Source of the DNA: Pseudonocardiaceae bacterium
GTDB lineage: Bacteria; Actinomycetota; Actinomycetes; Mycobacteriales; Pseudonocardiaceae
Assembly: GCA_009379845.1 (NCBI GenBank)
Contig: WHSZ01000021.1
Coordinates: 1 to 64,000 of the forward strand
Length of the DNA stretch: 64,000 bases
Direction: 5' to 3'
In this document: one piece after another, positions 37,054-46,186 of the stretch
Layout: the number at the start of each line of letters is the position of its first letter
How positions within the stretch are numbered: position 1 is the stretch's first letter
The notes under the pieces: model-generated
The model's database searches: none
Told to the model about the DNA's origin: nothing
The model's input: the letters and a program-made list of their open reading frames with translations, nothing else
Position numbers and translations under genes: made by a program

Positions 37054-37776
37054 CTACTTCTTTTTCTTGGCCGAAGCAGTGGTCTTCTTGGCGGATGTAG
37101 TGGACCTCTTGGCCGCTGTCGCCTTGGGAGCCGCCTTCGACGTGGCCTTGGTGGCCCTCGCCGGAGCCGCCTTCTTGGTGGCAGCAGCCGTGGTCTTCTT
37201 CGCGGTCGACTTGGCAGCGGGCTTGGTGGCCCGCTTCGCCGCCGTGCTCTTGCTTGCCGTGCTCTTGGCCCCGGTCCTCGCCGTCGACTTGCTCGCGGTG
37301 CTCTTCGCCGCGGTGCGAGTCGCCGTGCTGCGGGTTCCGGTGCTGCGGGTTCCGGTGCTGCGCGTCGAAGTGGCACGCGTGCCGGCACGCGTGGTCGCCT
37401 TGGCGGTGGTGCCACGGGTCGTGGTGCCCCGGCTTGTGGTGCTCCGGGTGCCCGTGCTCGCCGCCGCGGTCGCCCGCTTGGCCGGCTGCTTCGGCAGCTT
37501 CTTCGTACCGCTCACCACGTCCTTGAACATGGTGCCAGCGCGGAAAGCCGGGACGTTGGTCTTCTTCACCTTCACGGTCTCCCCTGTGCGGGGATTACGC
37601 GCGGTCCGTGCCGCACGGGCGCGCTTCTCGAACACGCCAAACCCGGTGATGTTGACCTTTTCGCCCTTGTTGACCGTCCGCACGATCACATCAACGAGAC
37701 TGTCGACCGCGTTGCCCGCGGCCTTCTTGTCGCCCAGGCGCTCTCCGAGCGCCTCAATGAGCTGGGCCTTGTTCAC
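37054..37776 (-). CDS. hupB: Nucleoid protein HU with long basic tail
   Basis: Major nucleoid-associated DNA-binding protein. Residues 1-90 are a complete HU fold ([76 protein letters not shown]). Residues 91-240 are a disordered tail first rich in Thr/Arg/Ser ([16 protein letters not shown]) and then in Lys/Ala (PAKK-like, ending AKKKK), comparable to mycobacterial HupB, which acts like a histone tail and is a target for acetylation. The GTG at 37776 has GGAGGAC upstream; the frame open to 37968 is not homologous. Transcribed alone, with a strong terminator behind it. Confidence 0.96.
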   Translation of the reverse strand: MNKAQLIEALGERLGDKKAAGNAVDSLVDVIVRTVNKGEKVNITGFGVFEKRARAARTARNPRTGETVKVKKTNVPAFRAGTMFKDVVSGTKKLPKQPAKRATAAASTGTRSTTSRGTTTRGTTAKATTRAGTRATSTRSTGTRSTGTRSTATRTAAKSTASKSTARTGAKSTASKSTAAKRATKPAAKSTAKKTTAAATKKAAPARATKATSKAAPKATAAKRSTTSAKKTTASAKKKK

Positions 37777-38019
37777 CTTCCAGTCCTCCAGAAAGCACAC
37801 CGTTGTTTTCGGTCTTATGACCGACTCTTGCGCCACGGTAGCCCAACACAGCACAAATTCCATGCGCCACGCGGGATTTTTTTCGTTGGCGCGTGGGAGT
37901 TTCCTTCGTAGACCCCCCGTCGCGGTATCGCTGAAGGGGGTGAAATGAGCCACAACATCGCAGCTCACGGGGCTCTGCGAGGCACCGAATTCCCTGGTCG
38001 CGCAAGGAATCCGGGCAGA

Positions 38020-38622
38020 TCAGCCGCCCGCTATTGGGGTGGTTTTCGGCTTCCAGACCGGCCTGCCGCTCTCGAAGGTGTCGATATCGGTCGCATACCG
38101 CAATGTCAGTGCGATGTCGTCCAAACCCTCGAGCAGCCGCCAGCGGGTGTAGTCGTCGATCCCGAACGGGGCCTGGAAGTCCTTCGCACGGACAACCTTC
38201 TCCTCCAGATCCACCGAGACCTCGGTTCCCGGCTCGTTCTCAAGGATCTTCCAGAGCTGCTCGACATCGGACTGGGTGCACTCGGCGGCGAGCAGGCCCT
38301 GTTTGCCCGCGTTGCCCCGGAAGATGTCGGCGAACCGGGGCGATATGACGACCCGGAAGCCGTAGTTCATCAACGCCCATACCGCATGCTCCCGCGACGA
38401 CCCGGTGCCGAAATCCTGGCCGGCGACCAGCACGCTGCCGGCCGCATAGGGCTTCTGATTCAGCACGAAATGCTCATCGGCCCGCCAGGCCGCGAACAGC
38501 CCATCCTCGAAACCGGTCCTGCTGACCCGCTTCAGATAGACCGCCGGGATGATCTGGTCGGTGTCCACGTTGGACCTCCGCAGCGGCACGCCAACGCCGC
38601 TGTGTCGGGTGAATGGTTCCAT
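38020..38622 (-). CDS. leuD: 3-isopropylmalate dehydratase small subunit
   Basis: Small subunit of isopropylmalate isomerase in leucine synthesis; pairs with LeuC. The 200-residue protein has [51 protein letters not shown] and [21 protein letters not shown] at 38622, 25 bases after the leuC stop, with GGAAGGG as ribosome site. The leuC-leuD transcript runs away from ndgR, which should regulate it. hupB lies 243 bases downstream; that gap holds the hupB leader and nothing else I can name. Confidence 0.96.
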   Translation of the reverse strand: MEPFTRHSGVGVPLRRSNVDTDQIIPAVYLKRVSRTGFEDGLFAAWRADEHFVLNQKPYAAGSVLVAGQDFGTGSSREHAVWALMNYGFRVVISPRFADIFRGNAGKQGLLAAECTQSDVEQLWKILENEPGTEVSVDLEEKVVRAKDFQAPFGIDDYTRWRLLEGLDDIALTLRYATDIDTFESGRPVWKPKTTPIAGG

Positions 38623-38647
38623 GATGTGTTCGGCCCTTCCGCTTCGT

Positions 38648-40117
38648 TCAGTCCGCGTCCTCGACACCGGCACTCGCCCCGGCAAGCTGGCTTTCGGCCC
38701 CGGCGAGCAGATCCTCGGGTGAGGACAGCTTCCCGCGTACCGCGGTGGCCGCCGCGACGAGCGGGGAGACCAGATGGGTGCGGCCGCCCTTACCTTGCCG
38801 GCCCTCGAAGTTACGATTGGATGTCGAGGCACTGCGCTCGCCGGGAGCGAGCTGATCCGGGTTCATGCCGAGGCACATCGAGCAGCCGGCCTGCCGCCAC
38901 TCCGCGCCGGCTTCCTGGAATACCTGGTGCAGTCCTTCGGCTTCCGCGGCTTGGCGCACCCGCATCGAGCCGGGCACCACCAGCATCCGCACGCCGTCCG
39001 CGACCTGGTGCCCGCGCAGCACGCCAGCGGCCGCTCGCAGATCCTCGATCCGGCCGTTGGTGCATGAGCCGAGGAACACGGTGTCCACCGCGATCTCCCG
39101 CAGCGGCGTGCCCGGCTGCAGGTCCATGTAGGACAGTGCCTTCTCGGCGGCGAAACGCGCCCCTTCATCCGCGATCGCCTCCGGGTCCGGCACGCTTTCG
39201 GCCAGCGGCAGGCCCTGTCCCGGGTTGGTTCCCCAGGTCACGAACGGGGTCAGCGAGCTCGCGTCGATGTGCACTTCCGCGTCGAAACTCGCCCCGGAAT
39301 CGGTACGCAGTGCCCGCCACTCGGCGACCGCGGTGTCCCAGTCGGCGCCGGACGGGGCGTGCGGGCGGCTCGCGAGGTAGTCGAACGTCACATCGTCCGG
39401 TGCGACCATCCCGGCGCGCGCGCCTGCCTCGATCGACATGTTGCAGATGGTCATCCTGGCTTCCATGGACAGCGATTCGATCGCCGTTCCTCGGTACTCG
39501 AGCACGTAGCCCTGCCCGCCGCCGGTGCCGATCTTCGCGATGACCGCGAGGATGATGTCCTTCGCCGTGACACCGGGGCGAAGCTCACCGTCCACGTTGA
39601 TCGCCATGGTCTTGAACGGGCGCAGCGGAAGCGTCTGGGTGGCGAGCACGTGCTCCACCTCCGAGGTGCCGATCCCGAAGGCCAGTGCGCCGAACGCGCC
39701 GTGCGTCGAGGTGTGACTGTCCCCGCACACCACGGTCATTCCGGGCTGGGTGAGGCCGAGCTGCGGCCCCACGACGTGCACGATGCCCTGCTCGGCATCG
39801 CCCATCGGGTGCAGCCGTACCCCGAATTCCTCGCAGTTACGCCGAAGCGTGTCGACCTGTGTCCGGGAAACGGGGTCGGCGATCGGAAGTTCGATGTCGA
39901 CCGTCGGAACGTTGTGGTCCTCGGTCGCGATCGTCAGGTCCGGTCGCCGCACCGGGCGCCCGTCGAGCCGCAGCCCGTCGAATGCTTGCGGGCTGGTGAC
40001 TTCGTGCACCAGATGCAGGTCGATGTAGAGCAGGTCTGGCTCCGCGCCATCGCCATGCCGCACCACGTGCGCGTCCCAGACCTTCTCCGGGAGCGTGCGA
40101 CCCTGCTTCGTTGCCAT
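38648..40117 (-). CDS. leuC: 3-isopropylmalate dehydratase large subunit
   Basis: Aconitase-family iron-sulfur subunit that isomerises 2- to 3-isopropylmalate; the same enzyme can act on citramalate made by CimA at 48.1-49.7 kb. The 489-residue protein carries [44 protein letters not shown] and the three [4Fe-4S] cysteines in [13 protein letters not shown] and [15 protein letters not shown] at 40117 with GGAGGAG upstream; the open frame to 40474 passes through the operator and ndgR start and is not used. Divergent from ndgR across a palindromic operator. Confidence 0.96.
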   Translation of the reverse strand: MATKQGRTLPEKVWDAHVVRHGDGAEPDLLYIDLHLVHEVTSPQAFDGLRLDGRPVRRPDLTIATEDHNVPTVDIELPIADPVSRTQVDTLRRNCEEFGVRLHPMGDAEQGIVHVVGPQLGLTQPGMTVVCGDSHTSTHGAFGALAFGIGTSEVEHVLATQTLPLRPFKTMAINVDGELRPGVTAKDIILAVIAKIGTGGGQGYVLEYRGTAIESLSMEARMTICNMSIEAGARAGMVAPDDVTFDYLASRPHAPSGADWDTAVAEWRALRTDSGASFDAEVHIDASSLTPFVTWGTNPGQGLPLAESVPDPEAIADEGARFAAEKALSYMDLQPGTPLREIAVDTVFLGSCTNGRIEDLRAAAGVLRGHQVADGVRMLVVPGSMRVRQAAEAEGLHQVFQEAGAEWRQAGCSMCLGMNPDQLAPGERSASTSNRNFEGRQGKGGRTHLVSPLVAAATAVRGKLSSPEDLLAGAESQLAGASAGVEDAD

Positions 40118-40192
40118 CGGGGGCTCCTCCTCATCGACGTTCGTTGGCAGCGCGGTCGGTTGCGGACCTGGCTGGCGCCGCCGCCATCTGGA

Positions 40193-40211
40193 CTTCCCAG
40201 TATACGGGAAG
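40193..40211. promoter_or_regulatory. Palindromic operator between leuC and ndgR
   Basis: CTTCCC-AGTATAC-GGGAAG is a perfect 6-bp inverted repeat around a GTATAC centre, 14 bases before the ndgR start and 76 bases before the leuC start. NdgR/LtbR proteins bind the leuCD promoter in streptomycetes and corynebacteria, so this is the likely site; the exact motif is my inference. Confidence 0.65.
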
Positions 40212-40224
40212 CTAGTATCGAGAC

Positions 40225-40926
40225 GTGGGACAGCATAGCGGTATCGGTGTATTGGACAAGGCAGTGGCCGTCCTCGAGGCGGTGGCGAAGGAACCCTGCG
40301 GGTTGGCGGAGTTGTGCAATCGGACGGGGTTGCCCCGCGCGACGGCGCATCGTCTTGCCGTTGGCCTCGAGGTGCACCGGTTGCTGCGCAGGGGCGAGGA
40401 CGGGCAGTGGCGTCCGGGCCCGGCGCTGACCGAACTTGCCGGCGGGGCAACGGATCCGCTGCTGGACGCCGCACTGAGCGTACTGCCCAAGTTGCGGGAC
40501 ATCACCGGCGAGAGCGTGCAGCTGTATCGGCGCGACGGCATGCAACGGGTGTGCGTGTCGACCGCGGAGCCGCCGAGCGGGCTGCGGGACACCGTGCCGG
40601 TTGGTACTCGACTACCGATGACGGCCGGTTCGGGGGCGAAGGTGCTTGCCGCGTGGGCTGATCCGCCGAGCCAGCGCGCGATCCTGAACGATGCGGTGTT
40701 CGGTGAGCGGACACTGCTCGAGGTGCGCAGGCGCGGTTGGGCGCAAAGCGTCGCGGAGCGGGAGCCGGGCGTGGCGAGCGTTTCGGCGCCGGTGCGGGAC
40801 AGCGCGGGCACCGTGGTGGCCGCGGTTTCGGTTTCCGGGCCGGTTGATCGGATCGGACGGCGCCCCGGTGCGCGCTGGGCGGCGGATTTGCTCGCCGCCG
40901 CCGACGCGCTGCGCTCCCGCCTCTAA
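40225..40926 (+). CDS. ndgR: IclR-family regulator NdgR/LtbR
   Basis: A 233-residue regulator with winged helix ([49 protein letters not shown]) and the IclR effector domain ([46 protein letters not shown]). Position opposite leuCD identifies it as NdgR/LtbR, which controls leucine synthesis and amino-acid-dependent metabolism in actinobacteria (Rv2989 in M. tuberculosis). GTG start at 40225. Effector is likely leucine or an intermediate by family knowledge. Downstream is a 500-base non-coding stretch of hairpin repeats before the tRNA genes. Confidence 0.93.
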   Translation: MGQHSGIGVLDKAVAVLEAVAKEPCGLAELCNRTGLPRATAHRLAVGLEVHRLLRRGEDGQWRPGPALTELAGGATDPLLDAALSVLPKLRDITGESVQLYRRDGMQRVCVSTAEPPSGLRDTVPVGTRLPMTAGSGAKVLAAWADPPSQRAILNDAVFGERTLLEVRRRGWAQSVAEREPGVASVSAPVRDSAGTVVAAVSVSGPVDRIGRRPGARWAADLLAAADALRSRL

Positions 40927-41074
40927 ACGTCTCCTGTGCGGCGTAGCCGCCGCCCAACCTGGCTGTGAGTACTTTTCTCGGTCGTTATAGCGCCCTAATT
41001 GGTTCGTGGCCCCTCCAGGCTCCACTGTGGACCTCCGGCGCGAGTGGCCCCACTCCGCACAACACCCCGCAGCC

Positions 41075-41300
41075 CCACCGCGCACAGGGCGAAGCCCTAG
41101 TGAGCCCCACACCCGGGCCACCACGCACGGCGCGAAGCCCTCATGCGCCCCACACCCCCGGCCACCGCGCACGGCGCGAAGCCCTCGTGCGCCCAAGCAC
41201 CACCAGCCCCCGGACCACCGCGCACGGCGCGCAGCGCCCCCACACCCCCACACCCCCGCGCCACCGCGCACGGCGCGCAGCGCTCGTGCGCCCCCGAACC
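41075..41300. repeat. Five tandem hairpin repeats between ndgR and tRNA-Glu
   Basis: The 498-base gene-free stretch 40927-41424 contains five copies of a unit beginning CCACCGCGCAC (starts 41075, 41118, 41162, 41215, 41261; spacing 43-53 bases). The best copies carry GCGCACG and CGTGCGC as inverted arms around GGCGCGAAGCCCT. A further GC-rich hairpin (GGGGGGC-TCG-GCCCCCC) lies near 41348-41364. The stretch 40927-41074 shows nothing clear. Confidence 0.8.
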
Positions 41301-41386
41301 ACGACCACCCCACCAGCGCGGCAAAGCCGCGCGCACGTGGGGGGCATGGGGGGCTCGGCCCCCCAACAAGATCCGGAAAACGGGAA

Positions 41387-41411
41387 AGCGGCCCGGCAAA
41401 GCCGGGCCGCT
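41387..41411 (-). terminator. Terminator of the tRNA-Gln/tRNA-Glu transcript
   Basis: AGCGGCCCGGC-AAA-GCCGGGCCGCT is an 11-bp perfect stem with a 3-base loop, 13 bases beyond the 3' end of tRNA-Glu. On the minus strand it is followed by TTTCCCGTTTTCC. Confidence 0.8.
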
Positions 41412-41424
41412 AAACATGCCGATG

Positions 41425-41497
41425 TAGCCCCGACGGGATTTGAACCCGCGCTACCGCCTTGAGAGGGCGGCGTCCTAGGCCGCTAGACGACGGGGCC
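41425..41497 (-). tRNA. tRNA-Glu (anticodon CUC)
   Basis: A complete 73-nt cloverleaf: acceptor GGCCCCG pairing with CGGGGCU (one G-U pair at 1-72), D-arm with CUAGCGGCCUAG, anticodon arm CCGCC-CUCUCAA-GGCGG giving CUC at 34-36, and T-arm GCGGG-UUCAAAU-CCCGU. The CCA end is not encoded. It is 54 bases downstream of tRNA-Gln on the same strand and shares its terminator. Confidence 0.97.
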
Positions 41498-41551
41498 TTC
41501 GGCAGTAACCTACCGGAGGGAGAACCTAGCAGACTGCTGCGTTTGTCTCCG

Positions 41552-41623
41552 CTGGGGTACCAGGACTCGAACCTAGACTAACTGAACCAGAATCAGTCGT
41601 GCTGCCGATTACACCATACCCCA
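41552..41623 (-). tRNA. tRNA-Gln (anticodon CUG)
   Basis: A complete 72-nt cloverleaf: acceptor UGGGGUA/UACCCCA with discriminator G73, anticodon arm ACUGA-UUCUGGU-UCAGU giving CUG, and T-arm with GGUUCGAGUCC. The U1-A72 pair is the usual identity element of bacterial tRNA-Gln that is charged through misacylation by GltX and amidation by GatCAB. Confidence 0.97.
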
Positions 41624-41734
41624 CAGGCACGACGCCCGGGTCATGGTGAACCCGCGCGCGCTACCGGGCAAAAATGGTAAACGAAGCCACGCGAGCGGGC
41701 TGCACTGCCCCCATCGAAGCGCGTCCCGGCGCGG

Positions 41735-42547
41735 TCAACTCGCGACGACCGAGGCGACCGGTGCGATCGCGGCGAACTCGCACACCAGCAGTTCGGGCAG
41801 CGACGCGAGGCTGCTGACCACGTGCACACCGCGCGGCAGCCGTTCGGCGTCCTCGGCCGGATCGTGCTCGCCCACTCGGTCCAGCCATACGCCGCACAGC
41901 CCGGCGTCACGCGCTCCGATCGCGTCGAGCTCGAGCCGGTCGCCGACGTGTGCGGTCTCTTCCGGATGCACGCCGAGCACCCGGCAGGCCTCGTGGAAGA
42001 TCCCTGGTTCGGGTTTGGCCACCCCGAGTTCGCCGGCTATCACGACGTGGTCGACGAAGCCGGCCAGTCCGAGTGAGGCGAGTTTGGCTCGCTGGTGCCC
42101 GCCGGAGGCGTTCGTCACGGCCGCGATCCGCACCCCGGCCGCGCGGAGCCAGTCGAGGCACGGCAGCACGTCGCCGAACAGCCGCCAGTTGCTGCGCATC
42201 ATCTGCCGCCGGTGTTCCTCGAGCCGCCCTGCCACGTCGTCGTCGATGAGCGCGCCCAGTTCGGCGAGGAACGCCTTGGTCCGCTGCGCGTGCATCGAGA
42301 CGTAGTCGAGCTCACCGGCGACCACCCTGGCGACGTGTTCCTCGGTGGTTCGCACCCAGATCGGCCACATGTCGTCGCGGCCGATCAACGCGGACAGCGC
42401 GCATCGCGCCGAGCGCGTGAAGTCGACCAGGGTGTCGTCGATGTCGAGGCAGATCGCACGCAGTACCGGTGGCCGGTACGCCAGCTCGCCGTCGCTGATG
42501 TCGGGGGTTGCCTGCTGTTCTTCGCAGGCCGTCAGCGCGAATGTCAC
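41735..42547 (-). CDS. HAD-superfamily hydrolase
   Basis: A 270-residue haloacid-dehalogenase-type phosphatase, probably a small-metabolite phosphatase. Motif I is AICLDIDDTLVDF, motif II is AAVTNASGG, motif III lysine is in GVAKPEPGIF and motif IV is HVGDRLELDAIGARDAG; the helical cap lies between I and II. GTG at 42547; the first 28 residues before VLRAICLD are not part of the fold, and there is no better start codon nearer. Located between the tRNA genes and gltX, 109 bases after the gltX stop. Substrate unknown. Confidence 0.88.
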   Translation of the reverse strand: MTFALTACEEQQATPDISDGELAYRPPVLRAICLDIDDTLVDFTRSARCALSALIGRDDMWPIWVRTTEEHVARVVAGELDYVSMHAQRTKAFLAELGALIDDDVAGRLEEHRRQMMRSNWRLFGDVLPCLDWLRAAGVRIAAVTNASGGHQRAKLASLGLAGFVDHVVIAGELGVAKPEPGIFHEACRVLGVHPEETAHVGDRLELDAIGARDAGLCGVWLDRVGEHDPAEDAERLPRGVHVVSSLASLPELLVCEFAAIAPVASVVAS

Positions 42548-42656
42548 CCCGAGAGGCTAGGCGGATAACCACGGAGAGCGATTCGGCTAACGAGGTGATG
42601 TTGGCACGACTTACACGGTCAAGCGGTGTGCGCTCAGTGATTATCGCTGGCTGTAA

Positions 42657-44153
42657 TCAGGCATCGAGCGCTTTTCGGAGTCGCGCGATGGAGCGCTCGC
42701 GACCGAGTAGTTCCATGGATTCGTACAGCGGTGGCGATACGGTTCGCCCGGTTACCGCGACGCGTACCGGTGCGAATGCTTTCCGTGGTTTCAGTTCGAG
42801 ACCGTCGACGAGTGCTTCCTTCAGCGCCCGCTCGATCTCCGGCGCGCTCCATTCGGCCAGCGCCTCGAGGGAGGTCAGGCTGGCGTTCAGGATCGGCGCG
42901 GCTTCCGAGCCGAGTGCCTTGGCCGCGGAGTCGGGTTCGGGCTGGAAGTCGGCCTCGTCGACGAACAGGAAGCGCAGCATCGCGACGGCTTCGGACAGCA
43001 CGACGAGGCGCTCCTGCACCAGCGACGCCACCGCACGCAGTACCTCGTGCTGCTGCTCGGTCGGTGGTTCGGCGAGCAGCCCTGCCCGCACGAGATACGG
43101 CTCGACCCGCCGCACGAACTCTTCGACCGGCAACGCCCGCAGGTGCGTCGCGTTGATGGCTTCGGCCTTCTTCAGGTCGAAGCGGGCCGGGTTCGGGCTC
43201 ACCCTGGATATCTCGAACGCGTCGATCATCTCGGGCATGCTGAACACGTCCCGGTCCTCGGCGATGGACCAGCCGAGCAACGCCAGGTAGTTGAGCATGC
43301 CTTCGGGCAGGAACCCGCGGTCCCGGTAGTTGAACAGGTTGGATTGCGGATCGCGCTTGGACAGTTTCTTGTTGCCTTCACCGCGGACCAGCGGAAGGTG
43401 CGCGTACGCCGGGATGATTTCCGCGACTCCGATGCGTCGCAACGCCTCGAACAACGCGATCTGCCGGGGCGTGGACGGCAGCAGGTCCTCGCCTCGGAGG
43501 ATATGCGTGATGCGCATCATCGCGTCGTCAACCGGATTGACGAACGGGTACAACGGCGTGCCGTTCGCCCGGACCAGCACCGGGTCGGGGACGCTGCCGG
43601 CCGCGAAGGTCACCTCACCCCTGATCAGATCGGTGAAGCTGATGTCCTCGTCCGGCATGCGTAGCCGCAGCACCGGCTGCCGTCCCTCGGCACGGAGTTC
43701 GGCCTTCCTGGCTTCGCTGAGCTCGCGGTCGGCGTTGTCGTAGCCGAGCTTGGGGTCCTGGCCGGCCGCGGTGCGGCGCTGCTCGATCTCCTCGGGCGAG
43801 GAGAACGACTCGTACAGCTCATCCGCTTCGAGCAGCCGGCGCGCCACGTCGGCGTAGATCTCGGCACGCTCGCTTTGCCGGTACGGGCCGTACGGGCCGC
43901 CGATCTCCGGGCCCTCGTCCCAGTCGATCCCGAGCCAGCGCAACCCGTCGATGATCGCCGCGTAGCTTTCCTCGGAATCGCGGGCGGCGTCGGTGTCCTC
44001 GATCCGGAAGACCAGTTTGCCGCCGTTGTGCCTGGCGAATGCCCAGTTGTAGAGGGCGGCGCGAATGAGTCCGACGTGCGGGATCCCGGTTGGCGATGGG
44101 CAGAACCGGGCGCGCACCGTGCCGGTGCTTGAGGATGGCGTTGTTTCTGTCAT
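42657..44153 (-). CDS. gltX: Glutamyl-tRNA synthetase, probably non-discriminating
   Basis: Charges tRNA-Glu and, in actinobacteria without GlnRS, also tRNA-Gln for later amidation. The 498-residue class I enzyme has the HIGH-type motif [52 protein letters not shown] and KLSKR. ATG at 44153 follows the family start; the longer open frame to 44534 runs antisense into the flavoprotein gene. tRNA-Glu and tRNA-Gln lie 1 kb downstream on the same strand, so enzyme and both its tRNA substrates are grouped. Confidence 0.96.
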   Translation of the reverse strand: MTETTPSSSTGTVRARFCPSPTGIPHVGLIRAALYNWAFARHNGGKLVFRIEDTDAARDSEESYAAIIDGLRWLGIDWDEGPEIGGPYGPYRQSERAEIYADVARRLLEADELYESFSSPEEIEQRRTAAGQDPKLGYDNADRELSEARKAELRAEGRQPVLRLRMPDEDISFTDLIRGEVTFAAGSVPDPVLVRANGTPLYPFVNPVDDAMMRITHILRGEDLLPSTPRQIALFEALRRIGVAEIIPAYAHLPLVRGEGNKKLSKRDPQSNLFNYRDRGFLPEGMLNYLALLGWSIAEDRDVFSMPEMIDAFEISRVSPNPARFDLKKAEAINATHLRALPVEEFVRRVEPYLVRAGLLAEPPTEQQHEVLRAVASLVQERLVVLSEAVAMLRFLFVDEADFQPEPDSAAKALGSEAAPILNASLTSLEALAEWSAPEIERALKEALVDGLELKPRKAFAPVRVAVTGRTVSPPLYESMELLGRERSIARLRKALDA

Positions 44154-44219
44154 GACCCGAAAAGGGTATCCGCTCGGCAACGGCTTGACTCCGCGAGGCG
44201 ATGGCGAGCATGCTACCGT

Positions 44220-44237
44220 TTTCAACATGTATTGAAA
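44220..44237. promoter_or_regulatory. Palindrome upstream of the flavoprotein monooxygenase
   Basis: TTTCAA-CATGTA-TTGAAA is a perfect 6-bp inverted repeat 14 bases before the GTG start and just before the GGGAGG ribosome site. It does not match the MerR-type sites at 45585 and 47093, so another regulator is expected. Confidence 0.5.
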
Positions 44238-44250
44238 TAGGGAGGGCGGC

Positions 44251-45483
44251 GTGGAACGGACAACGTGCTGTGTGGTCGGTGGCGGCCCGGCTGGAATGGT
44301 GCTCGGCCTGTTGCTCGCCCGTGCCGGCGTCGACGTGACCGTGCTGGAGAAACACGCTGACTTCCTCCGGGATTTCCGCGGCGACACCGTGCACCCGACG
44401 ACCCTTGACCTCCTCGACGAGCTCGGTCTCGGGGAGAAGTTCGCCACGCTGCCGCATCGCAAGCTCGAGCGGATCGTCGTGCCGTATGGCGACGGGATGG
44501 TGCAATTCGGTGACCTGACGCAGCTTTCCGGCAAGCACCCCTACATCGCGATGGTGCCGCAATGGGATCTGCTCGATCTGCTTGCGGACGCCGGGCGCGA
44601 GGAGCCCACTTTCGTGCTGCGGATGAACACCGAAGCCACCGAGCTGATCACCGAGCGCGGCAACGTGCACGGCGTGCGGTACCGCACGAGAGACGGTGCG
44701 CACGGGGAAATCCGTGCCGATCTGACCGTGGCGTGCGATGGGCGCGATTCCGTGCTGCGCGCCGCGTCTGGCCTGCGCACCAAGGAATGGCCGACCCCGA
44801 TGGATGTCTGGTGGTTCCGCCTTCCGCGCAACGACAACGATCCGGAGGGCGGCGTCGGCGTCATCAGCGAGAACCGCGCGGTGATCATGATCGATCGTGG
44901 GGACTACTGGCAGTGCGCCTCACTGATCCCGAAGGGCGCCGATGCCCGGATGCGGCAGGAACCGGTGAGCGGGTTCATCGACAGTCTCTCGAAAACCGCG
45001 CCGTGGCTGGCCGACCGGGTGAACGCGCTGCGGTCCTGGGACGAGGTGAAGCTACTCGACGTCCGGCTCGATCGGTTGCGCAAGTGGCATGTGAACGGCT
45101 TGCTGTGCGTCGGCGACGCCGCGCACGCGATGTCCCCGGTTGGTGGTGTAGGCATCAACCTCGCCGTGCAGGACGCCGTCGCCGCGGCAACGCTGCTCGC
45201 CGAGCCGTTGCGGCACGGCCGGGCGAGCCCGGCGACGCTGGCCAAGGTGCAGCGGCGCAGGCTGCTGCCCACCGCGGTGACCCAAGGCGTGCAACGATTC
45301 CTGCACGCGCGGGTCCTCGGGCCCACGCTGCGCGGAAAGGTCGAGATCGCCAGATCGCAGCACCTGCCGCTGCCGCTTCGCCTCATGCGGCGAGTTCCGT
45401 GGCTGCAACGGGTTCCCGCGTATGTGCTCGGGCGCGGGCTGCGCCCCGAACACGCGCCGGAGTTCGCCAAGCGCCAGGTTTAG
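44251..45483 (+). CDS. FAD-dependent monooxygenase, PHBH fold
   Basis: A 410-residue flavoprotein of the p-hydroxybenzoate hydroxylase group. The FAD-binding GxGxxG is [30 protein letters not shown], the DG motif is [19 protein letters not shown], and the GD motif is [28 protein letters not shown]. Such enzymes hydroxylate aromatics or polyketides or protect against drugs; no neighbouring pathway genes define the substrate. GTG start with GGGAGG upstream. It begins a small insert between gltX and the FAH gene that is absent from the mycobacterial order. Confidence 0.87.
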   Translation: MERTTCCVVGGGPAGMVLGLLLARAGVDVTVLEKHADFLRDFRGDTVHPTTLDLLDELGLGEKFATLPHRKLERIVVPYGDGMVQFGDLTQLSGKHPYIAMVPQWDLLDLLADAGREEPTFVLRMNTEATELITERGNVHGVRYRTRDGAHGEIRADLTVACDGRDSVLRAASGLRTKEWPTPMDVWWFRLPRNDNDPEGGVGVISENRAVIMIDRGDYWQCASLIPKGADARMRQEPVSGFIDSLSKTAPWLADRVNALRSWDEVKLLDVRLDRLRKWHVNGLLCVGDAAHAMSPVGGVGINLAVQDAVAAATLLAEPLRHGRASPATLAKVQRRRLLPTAVTQGVQRFLHARVLGPTLRGKVEIARSQHLPLPLRLMRRVPWLQRVPAYVLGRGLRPEHAPEFAKRQV

Positions 45484-45584
45484 GACGTGAACGAGTAGGT
45501 GGTCAGGCAGAGCTCCCGCGCCGCGCGGTGCCTTGTGTAGGCTGCTGTCAATCGCGACCACGACACCGGCATCGAAGTGTGACC

Positions 45585-45602
45585 GTTGAGGTAAACTTCA
45601 AG
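45585..45602. promoter_or_regulatory. MerR-type operator at the merR gene
   Basis: GTTGAGGTAAACTTCAAG, an imperfect palindrome ending four bases before the ATG of the MerR gene. It matches the palindrome at 47093-47110 in 14 of 18 positions. Confidence 0.55.
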
Positions 45603-45605
45603 CCA

Positions 45606-46100
45606 ATGAGTGAATCCGATCCCGCGGGTCAAATCGGCGATAACATCTGCTTTGACGTCAGTGAGCTGGCCGAGCTCGCCGGTGTCCAGACATCGACGTT
45701 GCGCTACTACGAGCGCGAAGGGTTGCTCCAACCAGCGGGGCGGTCCAGCGGACGACGCTTCTACAACCAGCACGGCCTGCGCCAGCTCGCCGCCATCGCT
45801 TGGTGGCAGGAGGCTGGCTTCACGTTGAACGAGATGGCGATGCTGTTCGACGAAACCGGTGGAAGCGCCGCGTACGCGAAGTCTGTGGCATCCGAGCGCA
45901 TCGTGGAGCTTCAGAAACGCATCGAGCACCTCACTCACGTCAAAGACGTCCTCGCCCACGTGATGGGCTGCGTGCACGATCGACTCGATGACTGCCCCGA
46001 ATACCAAGAGCACGTCCGCACTCGCGCGTCGGAGATCGCGTCGGGCCGGCACCGCGATCGCCACCACTGCACGCAGACCATCCACCGCGTCGGCCGCTGA
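45606..46100 (+). CDS. MerR-family transcriptional regulator
   Basis: A 164-residue regulator: helix-turn-helix and wing in FDVSELAELAGVQTSTLRYYEREGLLQPAGRSSGRRFYNQHGLRQLAAIAWWQEAGFTLNEMAMLF, then the dimerisation coiled coil (ERIVELQKRIEHLTHVKDVLAHV) and a short tail with two cysteines (MGCVHDRLDDCPEYQEH) and several histidines. A metal or redox signal is possible, but the SoxR iron-sulfur cluster pattern is not present. ATG at 45606. The matching palindrome at the aldo-keto reductase promoter suggests that this protein controls both itself and that gene. Confidence 0.88.
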   Translation: MSESDPAGQIGDNICFDVSELAELAGVQTSTLRYYEREGLLQPAGRSSGRRFYNQHGLRQLAAIAWWQEAGFTLNEMAMLFDETGGSAAYAKSVASERIVELQKRIEHLTHVKDVLAHVMGCVHDRLDDCPEYQEHVRTRASEIASGRHRDRHHCTQTIHRVGR

Positions 46101-46186
46101 ACGTCCATCGTCGAGCGTCCGCTGAATGACATCCGATCGACTACACCGACCATGGCGATGAAGGCGCGGAAGACGTAATCGTCCGG

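Noticed and set aside
41075-41300. Repeat array as a CRISPR
   Set aside because: Units are imperfect, lack unique spacers of uniform size, and no cas genes are present.
40965-41462. Pro/His/Ala-rich frames in the ndgR-tRNA gap
   Set aside because: They read the hairpin repeats in several frames on both strands, run into the tRNA-Glu gene and have no ribosome site.
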